64,000 nt of DNA from Pseudomonas sp. TTU2014-080ASC (GCF_001446935.1 NZ_LKKK01000011.1:372001-436000), one strand, 5' to 3'. Counted from the stretch's first letter, positions 44,337 to 54,506 are shown. Notes: a model not told the origin generated them from the letters alone. A program made the numbers and translations.

Positions 44337-44820
44337 GCTTACGAATCCAAGTGGATACGGCCAGATGCAGCCCGTCGATGGCTTTGTCATCCAGTCGGCA
44401 CTGGGGTTTGTACGCGCCTTCCACGAGAATCATCCAACGGGTCAGGCCTGCCGCAGGGCAGCGAGTATCAAGGAATGCCAGCCAGGCGCGACTGCTCAGC
44501 GTGTGGCTGTTGCTTTGCGGGTAATGCTCCCGGCACAGGCGCTTGAGGATGTTGTTGAGCTGCTGCAGCCAAGGGCCGGCGTCCTGATCGTACGGCTTAT
44601 GCAGGCTTTCCAGCTCCGTCAGCGCGGCTTGGCGCAGCGGGTCCAGGGTATCGTTTTGTGGCGTCTGTTTAACTCGTTTACGCAGACGTTTGAGCAGGCG
44701 CACGGCAGCCCAGATCACGATCAGCAGGAGCAGTGCCAGCAACCACCAGCCCGGCGCAGGCGGCCACCAGCTTATCGGTGCCGGAGCAATCAGGGGTTCG
44801 AGTTGATCGAGCGGATTCAT
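44329..44820 (-). CDS. DUF4381 family membrane protein
   Basis: 163 residues. An N-terminal Pro-rich segment (APISWWPPAPGWW) precedes one membrane helix (about 26-43) and a basic cytoplasmic helical domain (LKRLRKRVKQ, LQQLNNILKRLCREHY, WLAFLD). It is nearly always found between DUF58 and VWA genes in MoxR/Bat operons. It overlaps DUF58 by 4 bp and batA by 8 bp. The function is unknown. Confidence 0.9.
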   Translation of the reverse strand: MNPLDQLEPLIAPAPISWWPPAPGWWLLALLLLIVIWAAVRLLKRLRKRVKQTPQNDTLDPLRQAALTELESLHKPYDQDAGPWLQQLNNILKRLCREHYPQSNSHTLSSRAWLAFLDTRCPAAGLTRWMILVEGAYKPQCRLDDKAIDGLHLAVSTWIRKHV

Positions 44821-45758
44821 GACGACTTCCTAACGCGCTGGCCGCTCAGATGCTCGCGCAACTGTTCGGCCATATCCCGCTGCGTGTTCAGAGGTAGCAG
44901 GGGGACCCGAAGTTTGTCAGCCAGGCGCTGCCAGCGGGCCTGGCGGGCATCGCCGAGGGAGCGGTAAGCCTGTCTCAGCTGGGCGTCGTGGGTGTCCAGT
45001 TCCAGCTGCGTATCAGCGTTGGCAAAGCGCAGAAGGCCTGCGTTGGGCAGGGCGTGGTCGAGCGGATCAGAGACCGGTAGCAACAGCAGGTCAGTATGTC
45101 GGGCCAATAACTGCAGTTGCTTTTCGCTGCTGTCGTTCAGTGTGCGCTCATCGCAGATCACCACTACCAGACTGCCTGGACGCAACACCTCGCGGGCACG
45201 GCGCAAGGCGAGGACAAAACTGTCGCGTTCAGAGTGGGCATAGGTGCTCAGGGCCTGGTTGGCTTTGCTCAGGCGGCTGAGCAGTTGCAATAGGCTTTGC
45301 TTGCTGCGCCGGGGACGGATTTCGTGGTGCTCATCAGCCCCGAAAACCAGCCCGCCGATGCGGTCGTTATGGCTCAGCGCTGCCCAGCCCACCAGACTGG
45401 CGGCATGGGCGGCTAGCACTGATTTGAACAGCAGGCCGCTGCCGAAGAATAAACGGCTGCTTTGCTCCACCATGATGTAGATCGGCCGCTCGCGCTCTTC
45501 ATGGAACAGTTTGGTGTGCGGTTCCTGCGTGCGGGCGGTGACGCGCCAGTCGATGGTGCGGATGTCATCACCGGGTTGGTAGACCCGCACCTGATCGAAA
45601 TCCACCCCGCGGCCACGCAGTTTGGAGTGATGCAGGCCAATCAGAGGGCTGCGCTGGCCTAGCGTGGAGAACAGCTGAACTTCGCGCACGCGGTGACGTA
45701 TCTCGATCAGCTCGGAGAGGCTGACGTAGATAGCCGGGTGGGCAGACGCTGCAGTCAT
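44817..45758 (-). CDS. DUF58 family protein of the MoxR operon
   Basis: 313 residues. The DUF58 core GDDIRTIDWRVTARTQEPHTKLFHEERERPIYIMVEQS is clear, followed by a VWA-like C-terminal half (FGADEHHEIRPRR, LVVVICDERTLND). DUF58 proteins are partners of MoxR AAA+ ATPases, possibly adaptors; no membrane segment is present. Starts 5 bp after the moxR stop. Confidence 0.92.
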   Translation of the reverse strand: MTAASAHPAIYVSLSELIEIRHRVREVQLFSTLGQRSPLIGLHHSKLRGRGVDFDQVRVYQPGDDIRTIDWRVTARTQEPHTKLFHEERERPIYIMVEQSSRLFFGSGLLFKSVLAAHAASLVGWAALSHNDRIGGLVFGADEHHEIRPRRSKQSLLQLLSRLSKANQALSTYAHSERDSFVLALRRAREVLRPGSLVVVICDERTLNDSSEKQLQLLARHTDLLLLPVSDPLDHALPNAGLLRFANADTQLELDTHDAQLRQAYRSLGDARQARWQRLADKLRVPLLPLNTQRDMAEQLREHLSGQRVRKSS

Positions 45759-45763
45759 GGCTG

Positions 45764-46723
45764 TCAGGCGACCGCGACAACATCGAGGATGCGCTGAATC
45801 ACGCGATCCTGATCAATACCGGCGGCTTCTGCCTCGAACGACAGAATGATGCGGTGGCGCAGCACATCAAACAGCACCGCCTGAATGTCTTCCGGGCTGA
45901 CGAAGTCGCGTCCGGCGAGCCAGGCATGGGCACGTGCGCAGCGGTCCAGCGCGATAGTGCCGCGCGGACTGGCGCCGTAGGCGATCCATTCGGCCAGTTC
46001 CGGGTCAAATTTGGCCGCTGTGCGTGAGGCCATCACCAGCTGCACTAGGTATTCCTCCACCGCATCGGCCATATAAAGGCCGAGGATTTCCTGGCGCGCG
46101 GCAAAGATGGCTTGCTGGCTCAGGCGCTGCTCCGGCTTGCTTTCACCGTTGAGCGCTTCGCCTCGGGCCTGGGCGAGAATCTTGCGTTCCACACTGGCGT
46201 CCGGGAAACCGATCTTCACATGCATCAGGAAGCGGTCGAGCTGAGCCTCCGGCAGTGGGTAGGTGCCTTCCTGCTCAATCGGGTTCTGTGTCGCCATGAC
46301 CAAAAACAAAGGCGACAGGTTGTAGGTGCTACGGCCGATACTGACCTGGCGTTCAGCCATGGCTTCAAGCAAAGCCGATTGAACTTTGGCCGGGGCACGG
46401 TTGATTTCGTCAGCCAGCACCAGGTTGTGGAAGATCGGCCCTTGCTGGAAGACAAAGCTGCCGGTTTCCGGGCGGTAGATTTCGGTGCCGGTAATGTCAG
46501 CAGGCAGCAGGTCGGGGGTGAACTGAATGCGATGGAACTCCGCTTCAATACCTTCGGCAAGGTCCTTGATGGCCTTGGTCTTGGCCAGCCCCGGTGCACC
46601 TTCAACCAGCAGATGACCGTCAGCCAGCAGTGCGATCAGGAGACGATCGATGAGTTTTTCCTGCCCGAGGATCTGGGCTGAAAGAAATTGTCGCAGCGCG
46701 ATAAGCGCTTCCCGATGTTCCAT
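45764..46723 (-). CDS. MoxR-family AAA+ ATPase
   Basis: 319 residues from ATG 46723 (MEHREAL). Walker A GAPGLAKT is at 42-49, Walker B LVLADEINRAP near 107, then QNPIEQEGTYPLPEAQLDRFL (sensor I region) and a C-terminal lid. MoxR proteins act as chaperone-like ATPases for metal insertion or protein complex maturation together with VWA partners, which lie downstream here. The first gene of the operon; 173 bp separate it from divergent gdhB. Confidence 0.95.
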   Translation of the reverse strand: MEHREALIALRQFLSAQILGQEKLIDRLLIALLADGHLLVEGAPGLAKTKAIKDLAEGIEAEFHRIQFTPDLLPADITGTEIYRPETGSFVFQQGPIFHNLVLADEINRAPAKVQSALLEAMAERQVSIGRSTYNLSPLFLVMATQNPIEQEGTYPLPEAQLDRFLMHVKIGFPDASVERKILAQARGEALNGESKPEQRLSQQAIFAARQEILGLYMADAVEEYLVQLVMASRTAAKFDPELAEWIAYGASPRGTIALDRCARAHAWLAGRDFVSPEDIQAVLFDVLRHRIILSFEAEAAGIDQDRVIQRILDVVAVA

Positions 46724-46896
46724 GGTTAAGCTCACCCAGCAAGTGTGACCGGCTAGTCTAATCTGACCGGAGTTTAGGGGATGCAACTTTACTTTAAGAG
46801 CAGCCCTCTAGACTAATGCTGAACCACAAGGTTGTGGCACAGGTTGTATGTCACGACAGTCCCAGTCGTTGAAGTACAAGCCAGGGGAGTGAACTC

Positions 46897-49800
46897 ATGG
46901 CATTTTTTACCGCAGCTACACAGGCAGATTTTCAGCATCATCTGCACACCGCGCTGGCCAAGCACGTCAGTGCACAAGAGCTGACGCAAGTCAGCCTGTT
47001 TGCGGAGCAATTCTTTGGCATCGTCGCGCTTGAGGAACTCACTCAGCGGCGTCTTTCCGATCTGCTCGGCTGTACCTTGTCTTCCTGGCGTCTGTTGGCG
47101 CGCTTTGAGGCCAGCAAGCCGCAAGTTCAGGTGTTTAACCCTGACTATGAAAAGCACGGCTGGCAGTCTACCCATACCGCAGTGGAAGTGCTGCACAGCG
47201 ATATTCCGTTTTTGGTCGACTCGGTGCGCATGGAGCTGAACCGTCGCGGTTACAGCATCCATGCCTTGCAGAACAATGTTTTCAGTGTGCGCCGTAACAG
47301 CGCCGGGGAGTTGCTGGAGATTTTGCCCAAAGGCAGCCAGGGCCAGGATGTCGCTCAAGAAGCCTTGATGTATTTGGAGATTGACCGCTGCGCCAGCGCC
47401 GCTGAGATGAAGGAACTGGAACGGGCGCTGCTGGAAGTGCTCGGTGAAGTGCGCCTGAGTGTGGCTGATTTTGCCGCGATGAAGGCCAAAGCGCAGGAGC
47501 TGCTGAGCTGGCTGGGTAAAGGCAAGTTCAAGGTGGATGCCGCCGAGTTGGAAGAAACCCAGCTGTTCCTCAAATGGCTGGTCAATGATCACTTCACCTT
47601 CCTCGGCTACGAAGAGTTCACTGCGGTTGAAGCGCCCGGTGGCGCGCGTATGCAATACGATGAGCAATCCCTGCTGGGCTTGTCGCGCTCCCTGCGCAGC
47701 GGCTTGAAGCCCGAAGAGCTGCAGATAGAGCAGCAGGCTTTTGATTACCTGCGCGAGCCGCAGCTGCTGTCCTTTGCTAAGGCCGCCATGCCCAGCCGCG
47801 TGCATCGTCCGGCGTACCCCGATTTGGTTTCCATCCGCGAGCTGGACAGCAAGGGGCGGGTGATCCGCGAGTTTCGCTTTATGGGCCTGTACACCTCGGC
47901 GGTGTACTCGGAAAGCGTGTGGAACATTCCCTTTATCCGGCGCAAGGCCGAGGCCATCAAGCAGCGCTCCGGCTTCGACAGCAGTGCTCATCTGGGTAAG
48001 GAGCTGGCTCGGGTGCTGGATGTGCTCCCTCGCGATGACCTGTTCCAGACGCCAGTTGATGAGTTGTTCAATACAGTGCTGGCGATTGTGCAGATTCAGG
48101 AGCGCAACAAGGTGCGGGTGTTCCTGCGCCGCGATCCTTACGGACGTTTCTGCTATTGCCTGGCTTACATCCCGCGGGATGTGTATTCCACTGAAAGCCG
48201 CCTGCGCATCCAGCAGGTGTTGATGGAGCACCTGCAGGCCAGTGATTGCGAGTTCTGGACCTATTTCTCCGAATCCGTATTGGCGCGGGTGCAATTTATC
48301 CTCAAAGTCGATCCGAAAAGCCGCGTGCAGATTGATCCGCAGCGTCTGGAACGGGAGGTCATTCAGGCTTGCCGCTCATGGCAGGATGATTACCGCAGCC
48401 TGATTGTAGAAAGCCTTGGCGAAGCCGCAGGCACCGAAGTGCTCAGCGAATACCCAGGCGGTTTTCCGGCGGGCTACCGTGAGCGCTTTGCCCCGCATTC
48501 GGCGGTTGTCGATATGCAACACCTGCTCACTCTCAACGGCGAGCGACAGCTGGTGATGAGCTTCTACCAGCCGCTCAGTCAGGGCGGGCAGACGCTGCAC
48601 TGCAAGCTGTATCACGCGGATGCGCCATTGCCGCTCTCCGACGTTCTGCCGATTTTGGAGAACCTGGGGTTGCGCGTGCTGGGCGAGTACCCGTTTAAAT
48701 TGCAGCGCACCGATGGCCGCGAGTTCTGGATTCACGATTTCGCTTTCACCTACGCTGAAGGGCTGGCTATTGATATTCAGCAGCTCAACGAAACCCTGCA
48801 GGAAGCCTTCGTCAAAATCGTCGGCGGTGCAGCAGAGAATGATGGTTTCAACCGGCTGGTCCTGACTGCCGGCATACCGTGGCGCGATGTGGCGTTGCTG
48901 CGGGCTTACGCGCGCTATCTCAAACAGATCCGTCTGGGCTTCGATCTCAGCTATATCGCCAGCACGCTGGTTAATCATGCAGAGATTGCCAAAGAGCTGG
49001 TGCGCCTGTTCCGCATCCGTTTCTACCTGGCGCGCAAACTCACCGGCGATGATCTGGAAGACAAACAGCAGAAGCTGGAGCAGGCGATTCTGGCTGCACT
49101 GGATAACGTCGCTGTGCTCAACGAAGACCGCATCCTGCGGCGTTATCTGGACCTGATTAAAGCCACGCTGCGTACCAACTTCTATCAGACCGGTGCAGAC
49201 GGCCAGCCCAAGTCCTACTTCAGCTTCAAACTCAACCCACGGGCCATTACGGACATACCGCGGCCGACTCCCAAGTTCGAGATTTTCGTTTACTCGCCCC
49301 GGGTTGAAGGCGTGCACCTGCGCTTTGGTGATGTGGCCCGTGGCGGCTTGCGCTGGTCGGACCGGGAAGAAGACTACCGCACCGAAGTGCTCGGCCTGGT
49401 TAAGGCCCAGCAGGTGAAAAACGCGGTGATTGTGCCTATGGGGGCCAAGGGCGGTTTCGTTCCCCGGCGTTTGCCGCAAGGCGGCTCACGGGATGAGGTA
49501 CTGGCTGAAGGCATTGCTTGTTACCGCATTTTTATCAGCGGCCTTTTGGACATTACCGACAACCTGAAGGATGGCGCCGTCGTGCCGCCGCAGAACGTGC
49601 TGCGCTACGACGATGATGATCCTTATCTGGTGGTGGCCGCGGACAAAGGTACGGCGACCTTCTCAGACATCGCCAACGGCATTGCTCAGGATTACGGTTT
49701 CTGGCTGGACGATGCGTTCGCGTCAGGTGGCTCGGCTGGCTATGACCACAAAGGCATGGGTATCACTGCCAAAGGCGGCTGGGTCTCTGTGCAGCGGCAC

Positions 49801-51738
49801 TTCCGCGAACGTGGGATTGATGTGCAGAAAGACAACGTCACGGTCATCGGTATCGGCGATATGGCCGGTGATGTGTTCGGCAATGGCTTGCTGCAATCTG
49901 AATCGCTGCAGCTGGTTGCGGCCTTTAACCACCTGCATATCTTTATCGATCCGAATCCGGATGCAGCCCGCAGCTTCGTTGAGCGCAAGCGTCTGTTCGA
50001 GCTGCCACGCTCAAGTTGGGCTGACTACGACAGCGCGTTGATCTCCGAAGGCGGCGGGGTGTTCTTGCGCAGCGCTAAGAGCATCGAAATCAGCCCGCAG
50101 ATGAAGGCGCGTTTCGACATCAGCGCAGACCGCCTGCCGCCCACTGAGCTGCTCAATGCTTTGCTCAAAGCGCCGGTTGATCTGCTGTGGAATGGCGGTA
50201 TTGGTACCTACGTGAAGTCCAGTAAAGAGAGCCATGCGGATGTCGGCGACAAGGCCAACGACCAACTGCGGGTTAATGGCAGTGAGTTGCGGGCCAAAGT
50301 CGTGGGCGAGGGCGGCAATCTCGGCATGACCCAGCTTGGCCGGGTCGAATACGGACTCAACGGCGGCAAGAGCAATACTGACTTTATCGACAACGCCGGA
50401 GGTGTGGACTGCTCCGACCATGAGGTGAATATCAAGATTCTCCTCGGCGAGATCGTCGGCGCTGGCGATATGACCGGCAAGCAGCGCAACAAACTGCTGG
50501 TGGAGATGACCGAAGCAGTCGGAAATCTGGTGCTGGGCAACAACTATAAACAGACGCAGGCGCTGTCACTGGCTGAGCGCCGCGCTCGCGAGCGAGTAGC
50601 GGAGTACAAACGGCTGATGAGCGCGCTGGAGGCCTCAGGCAAGCTGGATCGCAGCCTGGAGTTTCTGCCTTCCGACGAGGAGCTGAATGAACGTGCAACC
50701 AACGGGCTGGGGCTGACTCGACCGGAACTGTCGGTGCTGATCTCTTACAGCAAGATCGACCTCAAGGAAGCGCTGCTCAAATCACAGGTACCGGATGATG
50801 CCTACCTGGCGCAGGAAATGACCACCGCGTTTCCGCCGTTGTTGGCTGAGCGTTATCCCGAAGCCATGGGCCGTCACCGCCTGAAACGCGAGATCGTCAG
50901 CACCCAGATCGCCAACGATCTGGTCAACCACATGGGTATCACCTTCGTGCAGCGGCTCAAAGAATCCACCGGCATGAGCGCGGCCAATGTGGCGGGGGCC
51001 TACGTGATCGTGCGCGATCTGTTCCGTCTGCCTTACTGGTGGCAACAGATTGAAGCGCTGGACTACAAGGTACCCGCAGACTTGCAGCTGCAGCTGATGG
51101 ATGAGCTGCAGCGTCTGGGCCGCCGGGCTACCCGCTGGTTCCTGCGCAGCCGACGCAACGAACTGGATGCAGCCCGTGATGTGGCGCACTTTGCGCCGCG
51201 TATTGAGTCTTTGCTCGGTGTTCTGGATGAGCTGCTCGAAGGCCCCGCCCGCGAGCACTGGCAATCGCGCTTTCAGAACTTTGTGCAAGCGGGTGTACCA
51301 GAGGAGCTGGCCCGCGTGGTCGCAGGCACAAGCCACCTTTACACCTTGTTGCCGATCATTGAAGCTGCTGATTTAACCGGGCAAGACCCGGCCCGTGTGG
51401 CCGCTGGCTACTTTGCAATCGGTGGGGCGCTGGAGCTGTCCTGGTATTTGCAGCAAGTCACCAGCTTGCCAGTGGAAAACAACTGGCAAGCGCTGGCGCG
51501 TGAATCTTTCCGTGACGATCTGGACTGGCAGCAGCGCGCCATTACGGTCTCTGTGCTGCAGATGCCTGATGCACCGGAGGATATCGAAGCCAGGGTGCAA
51601 CTCTGGCTGGAGCAGCATCAAGGCTTGCTGGATCGCTGGAGGGTGATGCTTGGAGAGCTGCGCGCTGCTACCACTGTTGATTACGCAATGTATGCAGTGG
51701 CCAGCCGTGAATTAATGGATTTGGCCCAGAGCGCCTGA
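46897..51738 (+). CDS. gdhB: NAD-specific glutamate dehydrogenase, large (about 180 kDa) type
   Basis: 1613 residues, the size of P. aeruginosa GdhB and Streptomyces-type enzymes. The N-terminal 700 residues hold ACT-like domains (VEVLHSDIPFLVDSVRMEL). The catalytic part begins around residue 800 with RGGLRWSDRE (about 814) and VIVPMGAKGGF, then SAGYDHKGMGITAKGG, and the NAD-binding half with GIGDMAGDVFGNG and VGEGGNLGMTQ. A long helical C-terminus follows. It oxidises glutamate to 2-oxoglutarate and ammonia, a catabolic route when amino acids are used as carbon source. ATG 46897 follows GGGGAG. Confidence 0.97.
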   Translation: MAFFTAATQADFQHHLHTALAKHVSAQELTQVSLFAEQFFGIVALEELTQRRLSDLLGCTLSSWRLLARFEASKPQVQVFNPDYEKHGWQSTHTAVEVLHSDIPFLVDSVRMELNRRGYSIHALQNNVFSVRRNSAGELLEILPKGSQGQDVAQEALMYLEIDRCASAAEMKELERALLEVLGEVRLSVADFAAMKAKAQELLSWLGKGKFKVDAAELEETQLFLKWLVNDHFTFLGYEEFTAVEAPGGARMQYDEQSLLGLSRSLRSGLKPEELQIEQQAFDYLREPQLLSFAKAAMPSRVHRPAYPDLVSIRELDSKGRVIREFRFMGLYTSAVYSESVWNIPFIRRKAEAIKQRSGFDSSAHLGKELARVLDVLPRDDLFQTPVDELFNTVLAIVQIQERNKVRVFLRRDPYGRFCYCLAYIPRDVYSTESRLRIQQVLMEHLQASDCEFWTYFSESVLARVQFILKVDPKSRVQIDPQRLEREVIQACRSWQDDYRSLIVESLGEAAGTEVLSEYPGGFPAGYRERFAPHSAVVDMQHLLTLNGERQLVMSFYQPLSQGGQTLHCKLYHADAPLPLSDVLPILENLGLRVLGEYPFKLQRTDGREFWIHDFAFTYAEGLAIDIQQLNETLQEAFVKIVGGAAENDGFNRLVLTAGIPWRDVALLRAYARYLKQIRLGFDLSYIASTLVNHAEIAKELVRLFRIRFYLARKLTGDDLEDKQQKLEQAILAALDNVAVLNEDRILRRYLDLIKATLRTNFYQTGADGQPKSYFSFKLNPRAITDIPRPTPKFEIFVYSPRVEGVHLRFGDVARGGLRWSDREEDYRTEVLGLVKAQQVKNAVIVPMGAKGGFVPRRLPQGGSRDEVLAEGIACYRIFISGLLDITDNLKDGAVVPPQNVLRYDDDDPYLVVAADKGTATFSDIANGIAQDYGFWLDDAFASGGSAGYDHKGMGITAKGGWVSVQRHFRERGIDVQKDNVTVIGIGDMAGDVFGNGLLQSESLQLVAAFNHLHIFIDPNPDAARSFVERKRLFELPRSSWADYDSALISEGGGVFLRSAKSIEISPQMKARFDISADRLPPTELLNALLKAPVDLLWNGGIGTYVKSSKESHADVGDKANDQLRVNGSELRAKVVGEGGNLGMTQLGRVEYGLNGGKSNTDFIDNAGGVDCSDHEVNIKILLGEIVGAGDMTGKQRNKLLVEMTEAVGNLVLGNNYKQTQALSLAERRARERVAEYKRLMSALEASGKLDRSLEFLPSDEELNERATNGLGLTRPELSVLISYSKIDLKEALLKSQVPDDAYLAQEMTTAFPPLLAERYPEAMGRHRLKREIVSTQIANDLVNHMGITFVQRLKESTGMSAANVAGAYVIVRDLFRLPYWWQQIEALDYKVPADLQLQLMDELQRLGRRATRWFLRSRRNELDAARDVAHFAPRIESLLGVLDELLEGPAREHWQSRFQNFVQAGVPEELARVVAGTSHLYTLLPIIEAADLTGQDPARVAAGYFAIGGALELSWYLQQVTSLPVENNWQALARESFRDDLDWQQRAITVSVLQMPDAPEDIEARVQLWLEQHQGLLDRWRVMLGELRAATTVDYAMYAVASRELMDLAQSA

Positions 51739-51746
51739 CGAAAGTG

Positions 51747-51781
51747 TTCATCCAGTCTTCCGTGGTGGAAGGCTGGATGAA
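51747..51781 (+). terminator. Strong hairpin after gdhB
   Basis: 15-bp stem TTCATCCAGTCTTCC/GGAAGGCTGGATGAA (one wobble) with GTGGT loop, 9 bp after the stop. No T-run follows, so it may protect the 3' end or pause polymerase. Confidence 0.6.
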
Positions 51782-51940
51782 AACGCATCAGACAATCCCT
51801 CAATAGTACGTGGGATATTTGTCGTGATGGCGCTGTTTTGTTATATAAGTGGATGGGCGTTGTAGCAGCTTATTTGTATGTGCTGGCAGACTGTTTAGAA
51901 AATCTAGATAATAATTTTAAATAGCTTTAGGTGATCTGCT

Positions 51941-52405
51941 GTGTTTCTGCCAGTTGTTGCTAATGTCGTTGTTGAAGATTTGACATTAAACGACGAAGAA
52001 ATAAATAAGGTGGTTGAAGTCTGGTATCAGGCTTCAATTCGCTGTCATCACTTTATCAGCGAACAGTACTGGCGGGACAACCGCGAAGTTATGGCCAAAC
52101 TCTATATTCCCGGCTCGCACACACGAGTGGCCAAGTGCGGTGGCCAGACTGTGGGGTTTGTCAGCTTGGTCGGCAATACCCTGGCGTCCATATTCATCCA
52201 CCCGGATTACCAAGGGATGGGTATTGGCAAACGCTTATTACAAAGTGCGTGTAATGAGCGTAGTGAGTTACAGCTTAATGTCTATTGCCAGAATACGAAT
52301 GCCATTGCCTTTTATAGATGGCATGGTTTTATCGATGTTGCTGAAGGCGTGGATGAGTATACGGGGCAGCCTGCGATAACAATGAAGTGGAGTGCGAATA
52401 AGTAG
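51941..52405 (+). CDS. GNAT-family N-acetyltransferase
   Basis: 154 residues from GTG 51941, preceded by AGGTGA. The acetyl-CoA motif is HPDYQGMGIGKRLLQSA and the fold continues to QNTNAIAFYRWHGFIDV. Similar to the YiaC/YjaB-type group. The gene and its flanks (51830-51940, 52400-52500) are visibly AT-rich compared with neighbours, suggesting recent acquisition. It sits between gdhB and rnt, which are not adjacent in P. aeruginosa. The substrate is unknown. Confidence 0.88.
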   Translation: MFLPVVANVVVEDLTLNDEEINKVVEVWYQASIRCHHFISEQYWRDNREVMAKLYIPGSHTRVAKCGGQTVGFVSLVGNTLASIFIHPDYQGMGIGKRLLQSACNERSELQLNVYCQNTNAIAFYRWHGFIDVAEGVDEYTGQPAITMKWSANK

Positions 52406-52496
52406 TTGGCTTGTTAAATATTATTTAATAATTCGCTGATTTGTTTTAGGTTTTAATTGTGTGTGTTTATCTTTTTTGAGCGCGATCCGAAACAGA

Positions 52497-52536
52497 AAAT
52501 AAAAACGCCCGATCAATTGATCGGGCGTTTTTATTT
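52497..52536. terminator. 40-bp perfect palindrome, bidirectional terminator
   Basis: A perfectly self-complementary 40 bp centred on CAATTG, with A-run on one side and T-run on the other (core ACGCCCGATC/GATCGGGCGT). It can end transcripts of the GNAT gene and of rnt on the opposite strand. Confidence 0.93.
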
Positions 52537-52538
52537 CG

Positions 52539-52574
52539 GGCCTCCGGCAACTGCCTTGCGGGCAATTGGAGGCC
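52539..52574 (-). other. Second hairpin at the 3' end of rnt
   Basis: GGCCTCC (52539-52545)/GGAGGCC (52568-52574) with an imperfect inner stem and TTGC loop, between the rnt stop and the bidirectional terminator. Possibly an RNA-stability element. Confidence 0.5.
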
Positions 52575-52593
52575 TCCGGTGGTGTTGTCAGAC

Positions 52594-53265
52594 TTAGTCG
52601 TCAAACTCCATCCAACCGCCCATTTCCTTCCAGCGGTTGACGATGCCGCAGAACAGCTCTGCGGTCTTCTCGGTGTCGTAGCGGGCCGAGTGAGCTTCTT
52701 TGCCATCGAACTCGATACCGGCAGCCTGACAGGCTTTGGCCAGCACAGTCTGGCCGTAAGCTAGGCCAGCCAGTGTTGCGGTGTCGAAGCTGGAGAACGG
52801 GTGGAACGGGTTGCGCTTGATCCCGGTACGGGCAACCGCTGCATTCAGGAAGCCCAGATCAAAGCTGCTGTTATGACCGACCAGAATCGCCCGCTTACAG
52901 CTATTGGCTTTCAATGACTTGCGCAGGCCACGGAAAATCTCAGTCAGAGCATGCTCTTCGGTTACGGCCATACGCAGCGGGTGATCCAGCTTGATACCGG
53001 TGAAATCCAGCGCCGCCTGCTCAATGTTGGCCCCTTCGAACGGCTCAACCCGGAAGAAGTGGGTGTGTTCAGGGAACAGAAAACCGTCTTCATCCATGCC
53101 GATCGTAGTTGCAGCAATTTCCAGCAGAGCATCCGTCGCGGCGTTGAAACCGCCGGTCTCCACGTCGACAACAACCGGCAGGTAGCCGCGAAAGCGCGCT
53201 GCCATTGGGTGACGTGGGCCGGAGGGTGGTGTGTCCAGCTCGTCTTCGTAAAGGTCTTCGCTCAC
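52594..53265 (-). CDS. rnt: Ribonuclease T
   Basis: 223 residues. The complete DEDDh exonuclease set is visible: Asp34 and Glu36 (VDVETGG), Asp136 in [10 protein letters not shown], His192 and Asp197 in HSARYDTEK. RNase T trims 3' ends of tRNA (CCA turnover), 5S and 23S rRNA. The start is GTG 53265, overlapping the pyrC stop (GTGA), so it is translationally coupled to pyrC. The N-terminal 20 residues are an acidic/Pro-rich extension. Confidence 0.96.
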   Translation of the reverse strand: MSEDLYEDELDTPPSGPRHPMAARFRGYLPVVVDVETGGFNAATDALLEIAATTIGMDEDGFLFPEHTHFFRVEPFEGANIEQAALDFTGIKLDHPLRMAVTEEHALTEIFRGLRKSLKANSCKRAILVGHNSSFDLGFLNAAVARTGIKRNPFHPFSSFDTATLAGLAYGQTVLAKACQAAGIEFDGKEAHSARYDTEKTAELFCGIVNRWKEMGGWMEFDD

Positions 53266-54308
53266 GCGTTGCTCTCCAGCAGACGCCAGCGCAGGGCTTC
53301 ACCTGCACGCAGCGGAATTACAGTTTGATCGCCCAGCGGCAAGCTGGTCGGTGCGGTCCATTCTTCACGCACCAAGGTGATGGTGTCGGTGTTGCGTGGC
53401 AGACCGTAGAAGTCTGGGCCATTTTTGCTGGCAAAGGCTTCCAGTTTGTCCAGCGCATTGCGCTGTTCGAAGGCCTCAGCGTAAAGCTCAATCGCAGCAT
53501 AGGCGGTGTAGCAGCCCGCGCAACCACAGGCAGCTTCTTTGGCATGCTTGGCATGAGGAGCCGAATCGGTGCCCAAGAAGAACTTCGCGCTGCCGCTGGT
53601 GGCGGCATCCAGCAGGGCTTCCTGGTGGGTGTTGCGCTTGAGAATCGGCAGGCAGTAGAAATGCGGACGAATGCCGCCAACCAGCATGTGGTTGCGGTTG
53701 TACAGCAGGTGATGGGCGGTGATGGTCGCCGCGACGTTAGCAGACGCGCTCTGTACGAACTGCACGGCGTCGCTGGTGGTGATGTGTTCGAACACCACTT
53801 TTAACGTCGGGAAACGCTCAACCACGCGTGTCAGGTGTTCGCCGATAAAGGTTTTCTCACGGTCGAACACGTCGATTTCGTTGCGTGTGACTTCACCGTG
53901 CACCAACAGCGGCAGGCCGACTTCGGCCATGGCTTCAAGCACCGGGAAGATCTTGTCGATACTGGTGACGCCGGAATCAGAGTTGGTGGTGGCGCCTGCC
54001 GGATACAACTTGGCTGCGTGAACAAAACCGCTGGCCTTGGCTGTGCGGATGTCTTCCGGCTGAGTGTTGTCGGTGAGGTACAGCACCATCAGTGGCTCGA
54101 AACGGCTGCCCTGCGGACGGACACTGAGAATGCGCTGACGATAGGCATCAGCTTCGCTGGCGTTGCGTACCGGTGGCACCAGGTTGGGCATGATGATGGC
54201 GCGGCCAAATGTGCGGGCTACATCAGCCACTGTGTGTGGCAGCACAGCGCCGTCGCGGAGGTGGATGTGCCAGTCATCGGGACGCAGCAGGGTAAGGCGG
54301 TCAGTCAT
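53262..54308 (-). CDS. pyrC: Dihydroorotase
   Basis: 348 residues, the E. coli PyrC class. Zinc ligands His14 and His16 (WHIHLRDG), the carboxylated Lys100 (HAAKLYPAG), further His in LLVHGEV and VFEHITT, and the catalytic Asp in LGTDSAPH. It closes carbamoyl-aspartate to dihydroorotate in pyrimidine synthesis. ATG 54308 is preceded by GGAAG. Operon with rnt. Confidence 0.97.
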   Translation of the reverse strand: MTDRLTLLRPDDWHIHLRDGAVLPHTVADVARTFGRAIIMPNLVPPVRNASEADAYRQRILSVRPQGSRFEPLMVLYLTDNTQPEDIRTAKASGFVHAAKLYPAGATTNSDSGVTSIDKIFPVLEAMAEVGLPLLVHGEVTRNEIDVFDREKTFIGEHLTRVVERFPTLKVVFEHITTSDAVQFVQSASANVAATITAHHLLYNRNHMLVGGIRPHFYCLPILKRNTHQEALLDAATSGSAKFFLGTDSAPHAKHAKEAACGCAGCYTAYAAIELYAEAFEQRNALDKLEAFASKNGPDFYGLPRNTDTITLVREEWTAPTSLPLGDQTVIPLRAGEALRWRLLESNA

Positions 54309-54446
54309 GGGAGCTTCCAGGCGGGCAAAACGTGGCAGGAATGCTACCGGAAAAGGGCCGCGACGGCACCTGCGGCAGCTTGTTCTGCAGATGTTATGTG
54401 TCTGTTTCTTCTGGCCTAAGACGTGGTGGTGTCGTTCGGAAATCGC

Positions 54447-54473
54447 TCAAGTTTTTCCTGATTACACCGATAG
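54447..54473 (+). promoter_or_regulatory. Sigma-28 (FliA)-type promoter of motY
   Basis: TCAA at 54447-54450, 15-bp spacer, ACCGATAG at 54466-54473, close to the TAAA-N15-GCCGATAA consensus of flagellar sigma factor FliA. It ends about 30 bp before the motY start. Confidence 0.65.
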
Positions 54474-54506
54474 ACAGAAGGTAAGCCGTTTTCCCTGGAG
54501 TTCGTG

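Noticed and set aside
46813..48294. A 493-codon frame antisense to gdhB and a 457-codon frame antisense to argG (55486-56859)
   Set aside because: Both lie wholly against well-supported genes and show no family resemblance.
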